Notes under the pieces: model-generated
What the model was told of the DNA's origin: nothing
Seen by the model: only the letters and a program-made list of their open reading frames with translations
Databases searched by the model: none
Translations under genes and position numbers: made by a program
Shown here: piece by piece, positions 61,425-64,000 of the stretch
Layout: each line of letters starts with the position of its first letter
Numbering within the stretch: the first letter of the stretch is position 1
Source: Anastatus disparis
Lineage: Eukaryota > Arthropoda > Insecta > Hymenoptera > Eupelmidae
Assembly: GCA_017163975.1 (NCBI GenBank)
Contig: JAFFSR010000136.1
Coordinates: 13,575,501 to 13,639,500, forward strand
Reading direction: 5' to 3'
DNA length: 64,000 nt

Positions 61425-61936
61425 AAAAGAAAAGAGTTGTATGAAACAGAACGTGTGGTTTTGCGCTTATATTATATATATACATATATACACGAATAGA
61501 GAGCGCATCTCTTCTGTAAAAGAGAGTCTCGTAGAAACGAACGAACCCTTTCAAGGGCACGCTTGTATAGAAAAGAAGGCTCCTCTCTTCTTTAGGCCTT
61601 CTCTTGGATAGTAAATCACTTGGGCAGCAGCCCCTTCAACTCGACATTGTTATACATTCGGCCGTTTTTTTTACTTTTTCTCTCTTTTTTTTATACTTTT
61701 ACTTTGTGGTTATGTGTGGCTTATATATATATATAACATAAAAGTTGAAGAAAAGAGAGAAGAGAAATTCTCGGTCGCGGATGAGTAAGGACGAGTTATA
61801 CGAAGAGTGCGAAAATTTTGTTTTCCAAGGACCTTCAGTGTATAAGGCCTGTCCGTTGTTTCTCTCTCTTTTTTTCCTTTTTGTTCGCTTTAAATGCGTT
61901 TATTTTACGAGCTCGCGGTTTCGAGACGTTCAGAGA

Positions 61937-61940
<4 letters not shown>

Positions 61941-61970
<30 letters not shown>
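61941..61970. repeat. (GA)15 microsatellite
   Basis: Fifteen perfect GA units. Both open frames crossing it become Arg-Glu runs and are rejected as genes. Confidence 0.95.
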
Positions 61971-61974
<4 letters not shown>

Positions 61975-64000
61975 AAGAGCTTTTTTTGTTAGCTCTTGTT
62001 CGGGCGTGTAATTAATTTTGAGGCTAACTCGTAAACAGATTTTTTTTCCAGTAAATTTGGGTTGAGAAGAAAAATATATCTTTTACGCCAAATTATTAGG
62101 ATAAGGTTAAAATGTTTAAAGGGTTAACTCATCTTTTAATTTGATTTTATAGCTTCATTTTGTTGAATACGTCACTTATTTTCGAAATAAGCTTATAAAA
62201 TTGAATATATTTGCCAGACTCATTTAATAATTTCCTTGATTCTATAAAAATGAAAATTATGATAAAATTTAAATAAATAATTTTAAAAAAGCTACATAAA
62301 TATATATTATTTAAAATAATAAATTTAAAAATAAAATTCAAAGCTGAAGAATTTAACGCAAGCTGACGCAAAGATTTACAATGCAAAGTTGGTGATGTTC
62401 TTATATATATACATCGGCATTCGTTATCATTGCTCCAAACTCCTTCATGCTCACGTTTACCCTTCCATCACCTTAAAACTGCCGGAATAAGGATGCGCTT
62501 CGTTGCAAAATTCCTTGTGCAAGCAAAACGCGTCTCATCGATCATTGCTTGAAGCAGTTCCGCCACACTTTTACTGCGTGCAATTGCGATATATATACGT
62601 ATATATAATACCTCTGCTGAACTTCCAAGGTTCTTTTTACACGGTTCTGACAAAGGGCTGTAATAAAGGAACGAACGAAGAAAAATAAAAATTTTTCATG
62701 CAAACGAAGTCAAGACAAAGATGATGAAAAAGTATAAGAGACAATAGTTGTAGATGTGTGCGTGCATATACACGTATACAAAGTTAAGTCATATGTGGCC
62801 AATCGATTAAATATTTATCGAGAGAAAGAGAAAGAGACGAGGCGTTTGCCCGTTATTTTATAGCGGTTTAAACCGGGCTCTGAAACAGTTTGTTTTGGTG
62901 TTACGTTCTGTCGTATATATACATATACGTGCGTGAGTTGAATTTATTAAATGTTTTATAATACTTAACACGAGAGAGGAAAGATAAAGAGCGAGGAGAC
63001 TTTTTGATATGCTATTATTACGAGAGGAGTTTAATTTTCATTGTTTGATAATGAAAGCGATGTTACTTTTAAGTGAGGCTATTAAGTTATTTTAAATAAT
63101 TTATTTTAAATTATCTAGGAAAAATAAATAAATAATGAAATATGTATCAAGAGTAATAAGTTACATCACGAAAATACTGCAATGGATACATTAAATATTC
63201 ATAACAAAATAATTGCTCAAAATAACGACAATGTTTTTATATATATTAAACTTTAAAAATACCCATCATTATAGTTTTGTAAATGTGTCATTATAATGAA
63301 AAGTTCTCAACGAGCTTAAGCCACATTATTTACGTTTCTTTTTTTATTCTTTGCCCAATCACGCAAAAGATTATCTTAATTTACGGCAATGTCATCATGC
63401 CTCACGAAACGAAATGAAGTTTTTAAAAAAAAGAAAGAAAAGAAAAAATAAGTTTATGATTATATTCTTAAAGAGCAAATTATCGAAGTAATTTCCTTAG
63501 ACAAAGTATTATACGTAAATTTAGATTTTCTTTACCTCTATTTTCATATTTAAATTTACATATCAATTTAAACTCTTCATTTATGCAACTATGTCATAAA
63601 GTTTGTTGCCTATGATATTCTTTTATTAAACGTACGACAAGCTGTTACGTTAATTACTTAAACTACATAATATAATCTTGAGTTAAAGACATTAAAAATA
63701 AAAATTAATGACATCATGTAGGAAGAATTTTTAATGAAAATCTAATTCCATCCATCTACGAACATATTTTAAGATTTGCTAAATAAAAAATACATATAAA
63801 ACACAAGTTATATATGAATTTTTGAAAAAAAAAAACTAAAAAATCATAAACTGGTCGTTTATTATCTTTGACATGTCCGTCAGAAGTGTAACTCAATTAT
63901 TTCAAGGTGCTGGCATTGAAGGATTAATAGATATAAAACTCGTCTGAACATTTCATCTGCAACTACTGATGATTTTGAATTAAATCTTATGCTCGATGCT

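Larger units (their letters stand above)
58461..64000. other. Non-coding stretch to window end
   Basis: A/T blocks (about 58,720-59,160, 59,500-60,060, 60,640-61,080, 62,080-62,350 and 63,000-63,850) alternate with mixed blocks carrying GA, TA and CT repeats and a G-rich run (listed separately). The palindrome CGGTTTAAACCG lies at 62,864-62,875. At the right edge a short frame around 63,870-63,950 is open for about 35 codons but has no splice support. No gene seen. Confidence 0.5.

Noticed and set aside
1..64000. CRISPR arrays, operons, integrated phage or bacterial genes
   Set aside because: No regularly spaced repeats, ribosome binding sites or long dense ORFs. Composition and splice signals are eukaryotic.
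1..64000. Known conserved insect microRNAs
   Set aside because: I looked by eye for well-known mature sequences such as let-7, bantam, miR-1, miR-8, miR-9 and miR-184 and saw none. A covariance-model or miRBase search would be needed to exclude others.

Overview
This window looks like non-coding DNA from an AT-rich animal genome, most likely an insect. Hymenoptera is my best guess, held with low confidence. It is roughly 30% GC by eye. Every open frame is short, and most run through GA/CT, TA, TG or poly-T tracts. The intron signals that can be read are eukaryotic: CTAAC or CTAAT branch points, long pyrimidine tracts, CAG acceptors and GTGAGT donors. I found no prokaryotic operon, CRISPR array, rRNA gene or recognisable protein family. 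I see no long transposon either.

The simplest reading is that much of the window lies inside one or more very long introns of a gene on the + strand. Two signals support this. A near-perfect recursive splice site (ratchet point) sits at 12,758/12,759: a long pyrimidine tract, then CAG joined directly to GTGAGT. A 26-nt candidate microexon sits at 38,317-38,342, with a CTAAC branch point 28 nt upstream of its acceptor and a GTGAGT donor. The host gene cannot be named from 26 nt. All other coding calls are weak.

Layout. 1-12,720: intron-like or intergenic DNA with a small tandem duplication and a more complex patch at 6,300-6,560 holding a 54-codon ORF and a pseudoknot-like set of inverted repeats. 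12,721-12,764: ratchet point. 12,765-34,976: intron-like DNA with a CG/GA/CGAT-rich island (18.96-19.21 kb) and a simple-repeat cluster (23.19-24.25 kb). 34,977-35,552: the longest stop-free run noticed, an orphan ORF candidate. 36,660-36,852: a tRNA-derived SINE-like insertion on the - strand with intact A and B boxes and candidate target-site duplications. 38,317-38,342: microexon. 43.7, 48.1-48.26, 54.88-54.96 and 58.0-58.46 kb: GC/CpG-rich islands that could be promoters, first exons or enhancers. 61,304-61,321: a G-quadruplex motif. The rest alternates, about every 1-2 kb, between almost pure A/T DNA and mixed blocks rich in GA/CT, TA/TG steps and CpG.

No genes can be shown to work together here. 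The value of the window lies in its splicing architecture, the SINE-like element and a few unexplained sequence motifs.
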